5,446 nucleotides of DNA from Clostridia bacterium (lineage in GTDB: Bacteria > Bacillota_A > Clostridia > Lachnospirales > Cellulosilyticaceae), in NCBI GenBank assembly GCA_029239935.1, contig JARBTY010000204.1, positions 1 through 5,446 of the forward strand, written 5' to 3'. The translations under genes were made by a program, and so were the position numbers. The notes under the pieces were generated by a model. It was given only the letters and a program-made list of their open reading frames with translations. It ran no database searches and had not been told where the DNA came from. Shown here in pieces: positions 5,354-5,446 of this stretch (its first letter is position 1; every line of letters starts with the position of its first letter).

Positions 5354-5446
5354 GTGGAAAAGATATTGATAGTATCTACCCAAAAACAGTCTTCAGATGC
5401 CTTGTATGATATCATTAAACCGCTTGTTTTTTCTGGTTATGATTAT
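5354..5446 (+). CDS. Probable ANTAR-type response regulator / transcription antiterminator (partial, start only)
   Basis: A GTG at 5354 opens a frame that continues for all 31 remaining codons to the window edge. AGGAG (5341-5345) lies 8 bases upstream. The N terminus, MEKILIVSTQKQSSDAL, looks like the first beta strand and helix of a receiver or pseudo-receiver domain, whose strand pattern ILIVS is clear. In clostridia the gene right after glnA is often a regulator of this kind with a C-terminal RNA-binding ANTAR domain (NitR/GlnR of Clostridium saccharobutylicum is the example I recall). The ANTAR-type hexaloop in the glnA leader supports this. The ANTAR domain itself lies outside the window and is not seen. 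No terminator separates the gene from glnA, so co-transcription and autoregulation through the glnA leader are likely. A plain response regulator cannot be excluded. Confidence 0.65.
   Translation, partial: MEKILIVSTQKQSSDALYDIIKPLVFSGYDY

Overview
This is an AT-rich window from a low-GC Gram-positive bacterium, most likely class Clostridia. The evidence is strong AGGAGG or AGGTGAT ribosome binding sites, clostridial-looking GatCAB and type I glutamine synthetase proteins, and the start of a probable ANTAR-type regulator just after glnA, an order known from clostridia. I cannot name the genus from this sequence.

Layout. The left 3.3 kb is read on the minus strand as a tight operon, gatC-gatA-gatB, with gaps of 16 and 20 bases. 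It encodes the glutamine-dependent amidotransferase that corrects misacylated Glu-tRNA(Gln) and/or Asp-tRNA(Asn). The first codons of another minus-strand gene follow gatB at the left edge, 22 bases after its stop, so the operon probably continues. The right part is read on the plus strand: glnA (type I glutamine synthetase), then after 42 bases the first 31 codons of a probable response regulator.

The approximately 690-base divergent spacer between gatC and glnA is the most interesting part. Each strand carries a near-consensus promoter with a 17-base spacer: TTGAAA/TATAAT toward gatC and TTGACT/TATAAA toward glnA. Within a few bases of each predicted RNA start there is a small 5-bp stem closing the same six-base loop, AATGGC. 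That loop has the A1 and G4 expected of ANTAR antiterminator targets. The loop and its 3' stem overlap the 5' arm of a strong intrinsic terminator, so the small hairpin and the terminator cannot form together. Each terminator lies inside the untranslated leader, upstream of the gene it would control.

How the parts may work together (inference): a regulator of the AmiR/NasR/EutV type, probably the one begun at the right edge, would bind the hexaloops and allow read-through into both operons. That would couple glutamine synthesis (GlnA) to a glutamine-consuming step of translation (GatCAB). ANTAR control of clostridial glnA has precedent. I am not aware of it being described for gatCAB. Each leader shows one clear hexaloop, whereas the usual target has two.

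The spacer also holds a perfect 14-bp inverted repeat midway between the two promoters, an imperfect 16-bp direct repeat just upstream of gatC, and a long AT-rich glnA leader with no other clear signal. The glutamine synthetase lacks the Arg that corresponds to B. subtilis Arg62, a feedback-inhibition residue, and differs at several other normally conserved active-site-loop positions.
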